Shown here one piece after another: positions 25,106 to 33,606 of a stretch of DNA of 64,000 bases. Positions within the stretch are counted from its first letter, which is position 1. The number at the start of each line of letters is the position of its first letter. Both the position numbers and the translations under genes were made by a program. The notes below the pieces were generated by a model, which saw nothing but the letters and a program-made list of their open reading frames with translations, searched no databases and was not told where the DNA came from. The stretch comes from Micromonospora zingiberis (lineage in GTDB: Bacteria; Actinomycetota; Actinomycetes; Mycobacteriales; Micromonosporaceae), in contig NZ_SJJR01000008.1 in the NCBI RefSeq assembly GCF_004331455.1, positions 211,110 through 275,109 on the forward strand. The letters are read 5' to 3'.

Positions 25106-25492
25106 ATGGAGATCGACCGGCCGGAGGTGGTCGCCGAGGTGACGGCGGCCTTCGCCGACTACGAGCAGGCGTTGGTCGACGGGGACCCGGACCGGATCTG
25201 TGGCTACTTCTGGGACTCCGACCGGACCGTACGCTTCGGCATCGCCGACCACCAGTACGGGCTGGACGAGCAGCGCAAGTGGCGGGCCGCGCAGCCGCCG
25301 CTGCCACCCGGACGCCGGCTGGTCGACCCGGTGGTCACCACCTTCGGCGCGGACCTCGCGGTGGTCACCACCCGATTCGGCTACGCCGGCACCGCCACCA
25401 CCGGCCGACAGACCCAGACCTGGGTACGCCTGCCGGCCGGCTGGCGCATCGTCACCGCCCACGTCTCCGAGCCGGCGGGCGGAGCCGACTGA
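25106..25492 (+). CDS. AtzH-like (DUF3225) protein
   Basis: A 128-residue SnoaL-fold protein. It matches the remembered AtzH/DUF3225 pattern: EVVAEVTAAFADYEQALVDGD at the N-terminus, FWDSDRTVRFGIADHQYGLDEQRKWRA in the middle, and TQTWVRLPAGWRIVTAHVS at the end. AtzH-type proteins are found with s-triazine and ureide amidases and have been linked to carboxybiuret or related deamination/decarboxylation steps. AAGGACGGCACGC precedes the ATG. It is the last gene of the operon, followed by a strong hairpin. The precise reaction here is inferred. Confidence 0.7.
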   Translation: MEIDRPEVVAEVTAAFADYEQALVDGDPDRICGYFWDSDRTVRFGIADHQYGLDEQRKWRAAQPPLPPGRRLVDPVVTTFGADLAVVTTRFGYAGTATTGRQTQTWVRLPAGWRIVTAHVSEPAGGAD

Positions 25493-25525
25493 GCGCCGGC
25501 CGGTGCCGATCGCACCGGCCGGCGC
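25493..25525. terminator. terminator hairpin between convergent genes
   Basis: Perfect 14-bp stem GCGCCGGCCGGTGC / GCACCGGCCGGCGC with a 5-nt loop, immediately after the AtzH-like stop and 10 nt before the convergent S15 peptidase stop. Confidence 0.75.
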
Positions 25526-25534
25526 CCCTCGGGC

Positions 25535-27412
25535 TCAGAAGCCGAGTGCGCTGCGTCCACCCACCACGGGCAGGCGCAGCTCACTGTGCTGGGGAGCGAC
25601 CCGCAGCTCGGTGCCGCCCAACGGCAGCAGGGTGTGTGCCTGGTCGGTGGAGAAGACGACCACGCCGATCCGGTGCCCCGCCGGGAAGACGTAGTCCTTC
25701 GGCTGGAGAGTCCACCGCAGGTCGTACAGCTTGCCCTGCTTCAACGGCTGGGTGCGGGCCGGGCTGGTGCGGTTCTGCGGGTCCATCCAGCCCCGGGTCA
25801 CCACCGTCGGCGCGCCGGTCGAGCCGACCGGCCCGTAGTCGACCAGGTACGCGGTGAGGTTCGCGTCGGGCTTGTTCTCGATCGCCATCCGCAGGCGCAT
25901 CTCGGCGCGCCCGGAGATGCGTACGTCCTGGGTCAGCTCGGGGGTGCGGTAGACCAGCCGGTGCGGGTTCGCCGCGTCCGGCCCGGCCACCAGGGCGTTC
26001 GGGTGGATGTCGCGTCCCTCGTCGACGAAGGTCTGCTCGACCTTGGCCTTCGGCGGCTTGCCGGAGCTGAGCGTGCCCGGGCCGGTCGCGTCGGTCGCGC
26101 CCAGCGCCAGCGCGACGGTACGGGTGGCCGCATCCGGCCAGGTGCGGTAGGTGGTGTAGCTGCGGTCCTCCCGCTGGAGCACCGCCGTGGGCTCGTCCAT
26201 GATGCCGTTGCCGACATTCCACAGCCAGTAGTCGAACCAGCGGTTCTCGGTCTGCTTGTACGTCCAGGTCTGGCCGCCGGGCAGCGTCACCGAGGCGGTG
26301 TTGCCCGCTCCGCTGTGTCCACCCTGGTGCAGCCAGAGCTTGCGCGGCACGTCGCGCTTGGCCAGCTCGTCCCACCAGCCGGCGAACTGCTCGGTGCGGA
26401 CGTTCCAGTCGTTGAGGCCGTGCACCACGAAGACGCTCGCCTTGACCTTCCGCGCGTCGAGGTAGTCACGGTCCTGCCAGAACGTCGAGTAGTCGCCGGT
26501 GACGCGGTCCTGCCGGCCGGTCAGCTCGGCGATCTCGTCGGCACAGGGCCCCTCGGCGCGGGCCCGGCCGGCGGTGTACTGGGCCAGGATGTCGACGTCC
26601 TCGCCCTGGTAGCCGCCGGGCGCGACGACCAGACCGTTGGCCCGGTAGTAGTCGTACCAGCTGCTGATCGCGGCCACCGGCACGATGGTCTTGAGTCCGT
26701 CGACGCCGGTGGTGGCCACCTGGTTGGGCAGGGTGCCGTTGTAGGAGACCCCGGTCATGCCGACCGCGCCGGTGCTCCAGTCGGCGGTGATCGGCGCGCC
26801 GTTGGCGTCGTAACCCTTCGCCCGACCGTTGAGCCAGTCGATGACCGCCTTGGTGCCCAGCGTCTCGGCCTGGTCGCCGCTGGTCGGGCAGCCGTCGGAG
26901 TCGCCGGTGCCGACGCTCTGGCCGAGCACCACCGCGTACCCGCGCGGCACGTAGTAGTCGTCCAGCTGACCGGGCAGGTTGGCCTTGGCCACCGCCCGCT
27001 GGACCGTCACCTCGGCCGTCCGCCGGGTGGACGGGTGGGTCACCTGGTTCTGCGGCAGCTCGTCGACCAGCACGCTCGGGTACGGCACGCTGCCCCAGGT
27101 GCCCTTGCGGTACGGGCTGTGCTCGAAGATGACCGGCACCTTGAAGCCGTCGGTGGCGGTCTCCCGGGGCCGGGAGATGTCGATCGCCACCCGGTCGAGA
27201 CGACCGTCGCCGTCGGTGTCCACCGGCGTTTCCACGTACACCCGTTCCTCGATCGCGTCGGCGAGCGAGAAGACCGGCTGGGTCATGCCGTCACTGACCA
27301 CGATGCCCGGTGTGCTGGCGGGTGTGGGCTGCGCGGAGACCGGACTGGCGCTCAGCACCAGCGCCCCGGTCACGCCGACGCCCAAGAGGGCTAGATGGGG
27401 GGTTCGACGCAC
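25535..27412 (-). CDS. secreted Xaa-Pro dipeptidyl-peptidase (S15)
   Basis: A 625-residue extracellular serine peptidase of family S15. A Sec signal peptide (VRRTPHLALLGVGVTGALVLSASPVSA) precedes the alpha/beta-hydrolase domain. Nucleophile Ser 223 is in GVSYNG, Asp 335 in HGLNDW and His 366 in HQGGHSG. The C-terminal jelly-roll domain (residues about 440-620) is typical of S15 and CocE-type enzymes. A DTDGDGRLDRV segment near the start of the mature protein may bind calcium. GTG at 27412 with GAAGGGA 8 nt upstream starts the signal peptide correctly. It releases X-Pro dipeptides from peptides. Confidence 0.87.
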   Translation of the reverse strand: MRRTPHLALLGVGVTGALVLSASPVSAQPTPASTPGIVVSDGMTQPVFSLADAIEERVYVETPVDTDGDGRLDRVAIDISRPRETATDGFKVPVIFEHSPYRKGTWGSVPYPSVLVDELPQNQVTHPSTRRTAEVTVQRAVAKANLPGQLDDYYVPRGYAVVLGQSVGTGDSDGCPTSGDQAETLGTKAVIDWLNGRAKGYDANGAPITADWSTGAVGMTGVSYNGTLPNQVATTGVDGLKTIVPVAAISSWYDYYRANGLVVAPGGYQGEDVDILAQYTAGRARAEGPCADEIAELTGRQDRVTGDYSTFWQDRDYLDARKVKASVFVVHGLNDWNVRTEQFAGWWDELAKRDVPRKLWLHQGGHSGAGNTASVTLPGGQTWTYKQTENRWFDYWLWNVGNGIMDEPTAVLQREDRSYTTYRTWPDAATRTVALALGATDATGPGTLSSGKPPKAKVEQTFVDEGRDIHPNALVAGPDAANPHRLVYRTPELTQDVRISGRAEMRLRMAIENKPDANLTAYLVDYGPVGSTGAPTVVTRGWMDPQNRTSPARTQPLKQGKLYDLRWTLQPKDYVFPAGHRIGVVVFSTDQAHTLLPLGGTELRVAPQHSELRLPVVGGRSALGF

Positions 27413-27598
27413 GTGTGGTGTCCCTTCGCTCGGCTGGTGGCCGGAGTCGACCAGGAGTGGATGAAGTTCGATGATCCACATGCTAGCCCTGGCCACCCCT
27501 CCGGCGGCACCCCCGCGTAGCCCGCCCGGCCAGGCCGGATCCCGGCAGCGACGGCGCTGTCGGAATCCCACCCGGCCGGGGAGGTCCGCTTCGGACGG

Positions 27599-29239
27599 TC
27601 AGACCGGCGACGGTTGACCGGTGGACTCGGGCGCACCGAGCGCCGCCGCCAACCGGCCCACCGCCGCCGGGTCCCCGGCACCGCCGAGCGCGAAGACGAA
27701 GCGGTCCGGTCGCAGGACGACCGCCTCGCACCGGTTCCGGTACAGCCAGGCGGTGATCAGCCCGTCGACGTCGACCACGTGCACCCGGTCACCGTCGGGC
27801 TCGGCCGGGGGCAGGGTGGCCGGCTCGGTGCCGGCCGGATGCACCACGACGGTACGCACCGGCAGTCCCGACGGTCCCTCGGCCCGGACGGCGGTGCCGA
27901 GCACCGCGAAGCCGGCACCGAGCACCTCGTCCAGCAGGACCGGCGTGGCCGACCCGGGCACGGCGACCCGGGGCTGCGGGAACATGGTGCCCACCGCACC
28001 GTCGCGCCGCCCACCGGCGAACAGACCCCGGTCGTACGCCGGCAACGGCTTGAACTCGAAGCGCCGCACGAACCGGCGTACCCGGGGCACGGTCTGCGCG
28101 GCCCGTAGCGCGGTGTCCCGCAACCACGCCGCGCGACGGCTGCGGGCCAGGAACACCCGCCCGAGCCGGACACTGGTGTCCGCCATCGCCGCGGTGTGCG
28201 GGCGCCGTTCGGTCTCGTACGTGTCCAGCAGTGCCGCGCCGGCACCGCCGGAGAGCACCAGGGCGAGCTTCCAGGTCAGGTTCGCCGCGTCCCGCAGTCC
28301 ACTGCACAGTCCCTGCCCGAGGAACGGCGGCATCTGGTGGGCCGCGTCGCCGAGCAGGAAGACCCGACCTTCCCGCCAGCGCTGCGCGATGAGGTGGTGG
28401 AAGGTGTACACCACCGCCCGGGTGACGGTGAACCGCGCCGGGTCGACGTACGGCTCGACCAGCGCGGCGACCCGCTCCGGCCGGGTCATGTCTGCCTCGG
28501 TCTCGCCCGGCTGGAGCATGAACTCGGCCCGGTAACTGCCCCGCGAGCCGGGGGAGACGAACGCCGGCCGCCGCCAGTCGCAGACGAAGGTGGTGTGCGC
28601 CATCCGGATCGCCTCCGACGCCACGTCCCCGGAGACGGCCAGCCACGGTTCGGCGTAACTCGCCCCGGCCAGCGGGATCCGTACCGCCGCGCGGGTGGTG
28701 CTGCGGGCGCCGTCGCAGCCCAGCACGTACCGGGCCCGCACCGGGTACGACTCGTCGGTGGCCACGTCCCGCAGCACCAGGTGCACCCGGTCGTCGTCCT
28801 GATCCAGGCTCACCAACTCGGTACCCAGGCGCAGTTCGACGTGGTCGAACCGGTCCAGCCCGCCGCGCAGCGCCTGCTCCAGCAGCGGCTGGTCGAAGAA
28901 GTTCAGCGGTGCGTGCCCGAATCCGAAGTCGACCTCCGAGAAGGCGATGGTGGCGAACGTCTGGCCGGCGGCGTTGACGTAGTCGGCCCGCGTCGGCTGG
29001 TGCAGGTCGCCGGCGATCCGGTCTAGCAGGCCGATCTGCTGGTAGATCCGCAACGCCTCGTCGTCGCAGGAGAACGCCCGGGGCTGACCGTGCGGCGCGG
29101 TACTGCGCTCCACCACCAACGTGCTCACCCCACGCGTGCCGAGCAGGTTCGCGGTCAGTGCGCCGACCGGGCCGCATCCGACCACCACGACGTCGACCTC
29201 TGCGGCTGCCGGATGTGGCGCCGGCTGGGCGGGCTTCAT
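27599..29239 (-). CDS. FAD-dependent aromatic hydroxylase (MhpA/PHBH-like)
   Basis: A 546-residue group A flavoprotein monooxygenase. The Rossmann motif GCGPVGALTA (GxGxxG at residues 21-26), the central DGARST motif (CDGARSTTRAAV) and the second FAD motif GRVFLLGDAAHQMPPFLGQGLCSGLRDAANL are all present. A thioredoxin-like C-terminal domain completes the MhpA-type layout. Likely substrates are phenylpropionate-like phenolics or a polyketide aromatic. GGGAGGAACAGTC precedes the ATG. It lies downstream of a SARP regulator gene on the same strand, with a three-heptamer SARP site in between. It could belong to a small regulon or a remnant secondary-metabolite locus. Confidence 0.82.
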   Translation of the reverse strand: MKPAQPAPHPAAAEVDVVVVGCGPVGALTANLLGTRGVSTLVVERSTAPHGQPRAFSCDDEALRIYQQIGLLDRIAGDLHQPTRADYVNAAGQTFATIAFSEVDFGFGHAPLNFFDQPLLEQALRGGLDRFDHVELRLGTELVSLDQDDDRVHLVLRDVATDESYPVRARYVLGCDGARSTTRAAVRIPLAGASYAEPWLAVSGDVASEAIRMAHTTFVCDWRRPAFVSPGSRGSYRAEFMLQPGETEADMTRPERVAALVEPYVDPARFTVTRAVVYTFHHLIAQRWREGRVFLLGDAAHQMPPFLGQGLCSGLRDAANLTWKLALVLSGGAGAALLDTYETERRPHTAAMADTSVRLGRVFLARSRRAAWLRDTALRAAQTVPRVRRFVRRFEFKPLPAYDRGLFAGGRRDGAVGTMFPQPRVAVPGSATPVLLDEVLGAGFAVLGTAVRAEGPSGLPVRTVVVHPAGTEPATLPPAEPDGDRVHVVDVDGLITAWLYRNRCEAVVLRPDRFVFALGGAGDPAAVGRLAAALGAPESTGQPSPV

Positions 29240-29315
29240 GACTGTTCCTCCCACAGGACCGCCCAGGGCGGCGCCCCGGGCTCGGATCTGGCGGTGACCA
29301 GCACAGCAGCCGGGT

Positions 29316-29344
29316 GTGGAGGACGCGTGGAGATGTCGTGGAGG
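29316..29344 (-). promoter_or_regulatory. three heptamer direct repeats, SARP binding site
   Basis: GTGGAGG (29316-29322), GTGGAGA (29327-29333) and GTGGAGG (29338-29344) are spaced exactly 11 bp apart. On the minus strand this reads as three YCTCCAC units. It sits about 77-105 nt upstream of the FAD hydroxylase start. It is probably the site of the SARP encoded immediately upstream. Confidence 0.72.
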
Positions 29345-29348
29345 GCGA

Positions 29349-32300
29349 TCAGGCGCCGGCCGGCTCCGGCCCGGGTGCGCCGGCGACCGGCCGGGTCGCT
29401 GCCGGCGAAGGGAATCGGGCGAGCAGCAGGCCCGCGCCCTGCTCGGCGGCGAGCCGGGCACCGGCCACCAGCGCGGCCGGATCGTCGCGGGCGACACCGC
29501 GTACCCGGTGCAGTTCGGCGGCGAGCACCGACTCGCCCAGCCGGTCCACCACGGCCAGACCCTCCTCGGCCAGCGCCGCCGCGGTGTCGCGGTCACCCGC
29601 GGCCAGATACGCCTCGGCCATCCCGCTGAGGGTGACGGTCCGGGTGGCCCGCAGCCCGGGGCGGTAGATCCCCTCGACCGCGGCGCGCATCGCAGGCAGC
29701 CGGTCGGGTGCGCCCGCCCGGGCCGCGGCCCACTCCAGGAAGAATCCGCCGGTGGCCACGAAGTGCGGCATGCCGTTGGTCGCGCCGATCTCCCGGCAGC
29801 GGGCCGCCGCGGCGCGCACCGTCGGCACGTCCCGCTCCTGCATGCCCATCCAGGCGGCGAACAGTGCCGCGTTGGCCCGGCCGTACGGGTCGTCCAGCTC
29901 CTCGGCCAGCAGCTCGGCGTCCTGGATGTCCCGCCGGGCGGCGATTCGGTCTCCGCGCAGCGACCTGACCAGGGCTCGGAAGTTGTAGGCGGCCAACACC
30001 GGCAGGCGACCCACCTGCCGGCCGAGCAGCCGGCGATCCACCACCCGGAGCCGGTCGATCGCGGCGGTGAGCCGCTGGTCGGCGGCGGGTAGCCGGCCGG
30101 TGAAGTAGCCGACCACGCCGAGCAGGTAGTCACCCGCCGCGACGGTCAGGTCCGTACCGTCGGAGTCCGCTCCGACCAACCGCTCGGCCAACTCGGTGCA
30201 GCCGGCGAAGTCGGCCTGGTTGGCGGCCAGCTCGCCCAGCGCCCACACCGCCGGGCGCACGTCGGTGGCCGGACCGACCAGCCCGAGCAGGTCCCGAGCG
30301 CGGGCGCAGACCTGGTCGACGGCGTCGGCGCCGACGCCCACCGTCATCTGGAGCAGCGCGGCCCGGTGCAGTTGCACGGCGAGTTCGGTGCGGGCCGCCG
30401 ACGCGGAGCCGACGGCCCTGGCCAGCCGGTGTGCCGCCCGGTCCAGGTGGCCGAGGGCATCCTCGTAGGCGAACCGCCGGGTGGCGTCGTCGGCCGCGGC
30501 CAGCGACCACTTCAGCTGCTCCGCGCCGTGGCCGAGCCCGACCGCCTGCCCATAGTGGTGCGCCAACTCGGCCGGGCCGACGGTTCCGGACCGCTCGTAG
30601 GCGCCGGCCAGTCGGGCGTGCAGGGCGGCCCGCCGGGGCGGGAGCAACTCGGCGTACGCGACCTCGGCGAACAACGGATGACGGAAGCGCACCGCACCCG
30701 GCTCGGCCTCGGTCACCAACTCGGCGGTGTAGGCCCCGGTCAGCGCCTCGGCGACGGTCTCCGCCGGCATCGCGAGGACCTCGGCCATCGTGGTCGCGTC
30801 CAGATCGTGGCCGGCGACGCTGAGCAGCGCCAGGCACTCGCGGGCCGGGGCGGGCAGCCCACCGAGCCGCAACCGGACGGTGTCCCGAATGCTCGGTGGC
30901 AGGTCCGTACCGGCCGGGTCGGCTCGCGCCCGGAGCAGTTCGGTGATGAAGAACGGGTTGCCGCCGGTCCGGTTCACCAGCCGTGCCACCACCGGCTCGG
31001 CCGGTGGGGCACCGGTGTGCTGACGCACCAGGTCGGCCACCGCGTCGGCGGCCAGCCCGGTCAGCCGCAGCTGACCGAAGCCGGGTCCACGGGCCAGTTC
31101 GGCCACCGTCGCCACCAGCGCCGCATCGTGTTCGTACGGCCGCAGCGTGGCCAGGACGAGCGCGCGGGTGCCGGCCAGCACCGGGGCCAGGAACCGCAAC
31201 AGCAGCAACGAGTCCGGGTCGGCGGCGTGCAGGTCGTCCAGGACGACGAGCAGCCCGGCCGGCTCGGCCGCCGCGCGGACCAACTCCGCCACCGCCTCGT
31301 ACGCCTGGAACCGGGCCGCCGGATCAGGCGCCACCTGGCCCACCGACCCGTCCGGCGGGCCGGCGGTGAACCCGTCGAGCCGTCGAGCCGACCCGCTGGT
31401 GGCGGCCCCGGGCAGCGCCGTGAGGGTCCGCATCACCTGCCGCCACAACCAGTACGGCGGCGCCTGCCCGAGGTCGGGACAGTGTCCCCACACCACCGGC
31501 ACGCCCCGGGCCGTGGCCACGGCGCTGACCGTCGCGGCCAGACTGGTCTTGCCGATGCCCGGTTCGCCCACCACGAGCGCGCTGCGGCCGTGCCGCCGGG
31601 TCGCCCCGGTCAACGTCGCCACCAGGTGGGTCAGCTCGGCACCTCGACCGATCAGCGCTCCGGCCGGGTCGCCCGGCACCGCTGGCACGACCGCCGGATT
31701 GGCGGCCCCCAGCGTGCTGGCGTCGCCGCTACCCGGGTGGACGGTCGGCGTGCCCGTCGGTCGGGCAACGGCCTGCTCCAGGATCAGCGTGTGCAGCTCA
31801 CGCAGTTCCGCACCCGGATCGAGCCCGTACTCACCGGCCAGGATCCGGCGTCCCTCGTCGTACGCGGCCAGCGCCTCGGTCTGCCGGCCGGCGCGGTACA
31901 ACGCCAGCATCAGCTGGGCGCGGGCGGCCTCGCGGACCGGGTTGGCGGCCACGAACTGGCGCAGCTCGGCGAGCACCGTCGCGTGCCGGCCGGCGGCGAC
32001 GGCCGCGGTGAACCGTCCCTCCTCGGCGATGAGCCGCAACTCGGTCAACCGGGCCACCTCGGGCCGCACCACGGTCAACTCCGTGGCCCCGGTCATCGGC
32101 TCACCCCGCCAGAGCCGCAACGCCTCGCCGTAGCCGCGTTCGGCCGTTGCCGGGTCACCGGCCGCGAGCCGGTCCGCCGCCCGCTCCACCAGGCGGCGGA
32201 ACCGGACCGCGTCGATGTCGTCGGGCTCGACCCGCAGCTCGTAACCCCGGGGTTGGCTGCGCAGGACGCGGGCCGCGGCGCGGGGGGAGCGGTGCGGTTC

Positions 32301-32519
32301 CACGACCCGGCGCAGCCCGGCCACGTACGTCCGCAGGGTCATCTCGGCGCTGGCCGGCGGCCGGCCGTCCCACAGGGCGTCGATCAGCCAGTCGGTGGCG
32401 ACGAACCGGTTGGGCCGGAGCAGGAACAGCACCAGCAGCGCTCGCTGTTTGGGCCCGCCGAGCGGCACCACGCGCCCGTCCTGGACCACCTCCGGTGGCC
32501 CCAGCACCCGGAACTGCAC
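29349..32519 (-). CDS. AfsR/SARP-type regulator with ATPase and TPR domains
   Basis: A 1056-residue large SARP. An N-terminal OmpR-type DNA-binding domain (residues 1-95; PKQRALLVLFLLRPNRFVATDWLIDALW) and a BTAD domain (about 100-250; FRRLVERAADRLAAGD, LGLY-type YGLDPGAELRELHTLIL) are followed by an AAA/STAND ATPase with P-loop GEPGIGKT (318-325) and Walker B LLVVLDDLHAADPDSL. TPR-like helices run to the C-terminus. Large SARPs switch on adjacent biosynthetic or degradative genes. The GTG start at 32519 follows GGTGGTGGA. Its stop lies 5 nt from the heptamer repeats controlling the hydroxylase gene, so that gene is the likely direct target. Confidence 0.86.
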   Translation of the reverse strand: MQFRVLGPPEVVQDGRVVPLGGPKQRALLVLFLLRPNRFVATDWLIDALWDGRPPASAEMTLRTYVAGLRRVVEPHRSPRAAARVLRSQPRGYELRVEPDDIDAVRFRRLVERAADRLAAGDPATAERGYGEALRLWRGEPMTGATELTVVRPEVARLTELRLIAEEGRFTAAVAAGRHATVLAELRQFVAANPVREAARAQLMLALYRAGRQTEALAAYDEGRRILAGEYGLDPGAELRELHTLILEQAVARPTGTPTVHPGSGDASTLGAANPAVVPAVPGDPAGALIGRGAELTHLVATLTGATRRHGRSALVVGEPGIGKTSLAATVSAVATARGVPVVWGHCPDLGQAPPYWLWRQVMRTLTALPGAATSGSARRLDGFTAGPPDGSVGQVAPDPAARFQAYEAVAELVRAAAEPAGLLVVLDDLHAADPDSLLLLRFLAPVLAGTRALVLATLRPYEHDAALVATVAELARGPGFGQLRLTGLAADAVADLVRQHTGAPPAEPVVARLVNRTGGNPFFITELLRARADPAGTDLPPSIRDTVRLRLGGLPAPARECLALLSVAGHDLDATTMAEVLAMPAETVAEALTGAYTAELVTEAEPGAVRFRHPLFAEVAYAELLPPRRAALHARLAGAYERSGTVGPAELAHHYGQAVGLGHGAEQLKWSLAAADDATRRFAYEDALGHLDRAAHRLARAVGSASAARTELAVQLHRAALLQMTVGVGADAVDQVCARARDLLGLVGPATDVRPAVWALGELAANQADFAGCTELAERLVGADSDGTDLTVAAGDYLLGVVGYFTGRLPAADQRLTAAIDRLRVVDRRLLGRQVGRLPVLAAYNFRALVRSLRGDRIAARRDIQDAELLAEELDDPYGRANAALFAAWMGMQERDVPTVRAAAARCREIGATNGMPHFVATGGFFLEWAAARAGAPDRLPAMRAAVEGIYRPGLRATRTVTLSGMAEAYLAAGDRDTAAALAEEGLAVVDRLGESVLAAELHRVRGVARDDPAALVAGARLAAEQGAGLLLARFPSPAATRPVAGAPGPEPAGA

Positions 32520-32645
32520 TCCACCACCATGATGTCCGGCCCGACCTGGCCGGGCCGAGTATGCCAGTCACCGGCAACCAGCCCCGGCAGCGGCGGGGCG
32601 ACCCGTGGCGTCCTGACCGGACCGGCGCCACCGGCGCCGTCGGCG

Positions 32646-33374
32646 TTACCGTCCGCCGGCCAGTACCTCGCGCATCCGCTTGATCTCGACGCTCTGTTCG
32701 ACGGTCACGCTGCTGGCCATCTGGTTGATGATCGGGTCGATGCCGAGTACCAACGTCTCGCCGGCCATGTCGATGGCGCCCTGGTGGTGGTCGGCCATCA
32801 TGTCGACGAACAGCCGGTCGAAATCGTCGCCGCGGGCGGCGGTGAGCCGGTCGAGCGCCTCGGCCGACTGCATGCCGCCCATGCTGTGCTCGTGGTTGCC
32901 GGCGGCGTCGCGGGTCAGGCCCCGGTCGGCCAGCCACGCCTCCAGCATCCGGATCTCCGGTTCCTGGGCCGCGAGGATCCGCTCCGCGATGAGTTTGAGC
33001 TGCGGGTTCTCGCCCCGTTCCGGCGCCAGCTTGGCCATCACCAGGGCCTGCTCGTGGTGCGGGATCATCATCGCCACGAAGCGGATGTCGGCGTTGTTGT
33101 GCGGTGCCCGCGCCACGGGTGTCATCTCGTTCGCCGGGACGGACTGCGCCGACTCACCGGGGCGCCCGGGCAGCAGCACCGGAGCGGTGGAGTCCGGCAG
33201 GCCGGGCAGGTCGATCGGCGTCGGCTCGCTCGCTGTCGCGGCCGGCTTGTCGTCGCCGTCGGGCCACCAGACAACCGCCGCCACGCCGGCGGCCAGTATC
33301 GCGAGTACGGCCAGTTCGATCAGCACAAACTTCCGCGATCGCCCGAGAAGCGCTCGGATCCGTACACCTAGCAC
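32646..33374 (-). CDS. membrane-anchored DUF305 protein
   Basis: A 242-residue protein with an N-terminal membrane anchor (FVLIELAVLAILAAGVAAVVWW) and an extracytoplasmic four-helix ferritin-like DUF305 domain. Two Met/His motifs mark it: FVAMMIPHHEQALVMA and LFVDMMADHHQGAIDMA. These suggest binding of copper or another soft metal, as proposed for the family. I chose the GTG at 33374 because GGGAG lies 7 nt upstream; the longer open frame upstream has no such signal. It is divergent from the LVIVD protein gene. Confidence 0.8.
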   Translation of the reverse strand: MLGVRIRALLGRSRKFVLIELAVLAILAAGVAAVVWWPDGDDKPAATASEPTPIDLPGLPDSTAPVLLPGRPGESAQSVPANEMTPVARAPHNNADIRFVAMMIPHHEQALVMAKLAPERGENPQLKLIAERILAAQEPEIRMLEAWLADRGLTRDAAGNHEHSMGGMQSAEALDRLTAARGDDFDRLFVDMMADHHQGAIDMAGETLVLGIDPIINQMASSVTVEQSVEIKRMREVLAGGR

Positions 33375-33479
33375 AACTTGACTCCCGCCATTGCGTTCGA
33401 GGTTGGCCGGGATGTTAGCGCGGGCCTGACCTGCGGCGGGAGGGTTGGGGACAGCGAAGAGTTGCTTTGCGCCCCACCT

Positions 33480-33494
33480 GGTGCAATTTGCACC
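33480..33494. promoter_or_regulatory. palindrome GGTGCAA-T-TTGCACC
   Basis: Perfect 15-nt inverted repeat in the 232-nt divergent promoter region between the DUF305 gene (start 33374) and the LVIVD gene (start 33607). Regulator unknown. Confidence 0.45.
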
Positions 33495-33606
33495 CGCCAA
33501 CGTCCGTTCGTGTTGCGAAACCGTGACCACAAGGCCGAGGATCTTCTCGGGGGAACGGGGTTAACCTCCCGCTACCCCTGCTCACCCAGACGAAGGGTGT
33601 TCCTAC

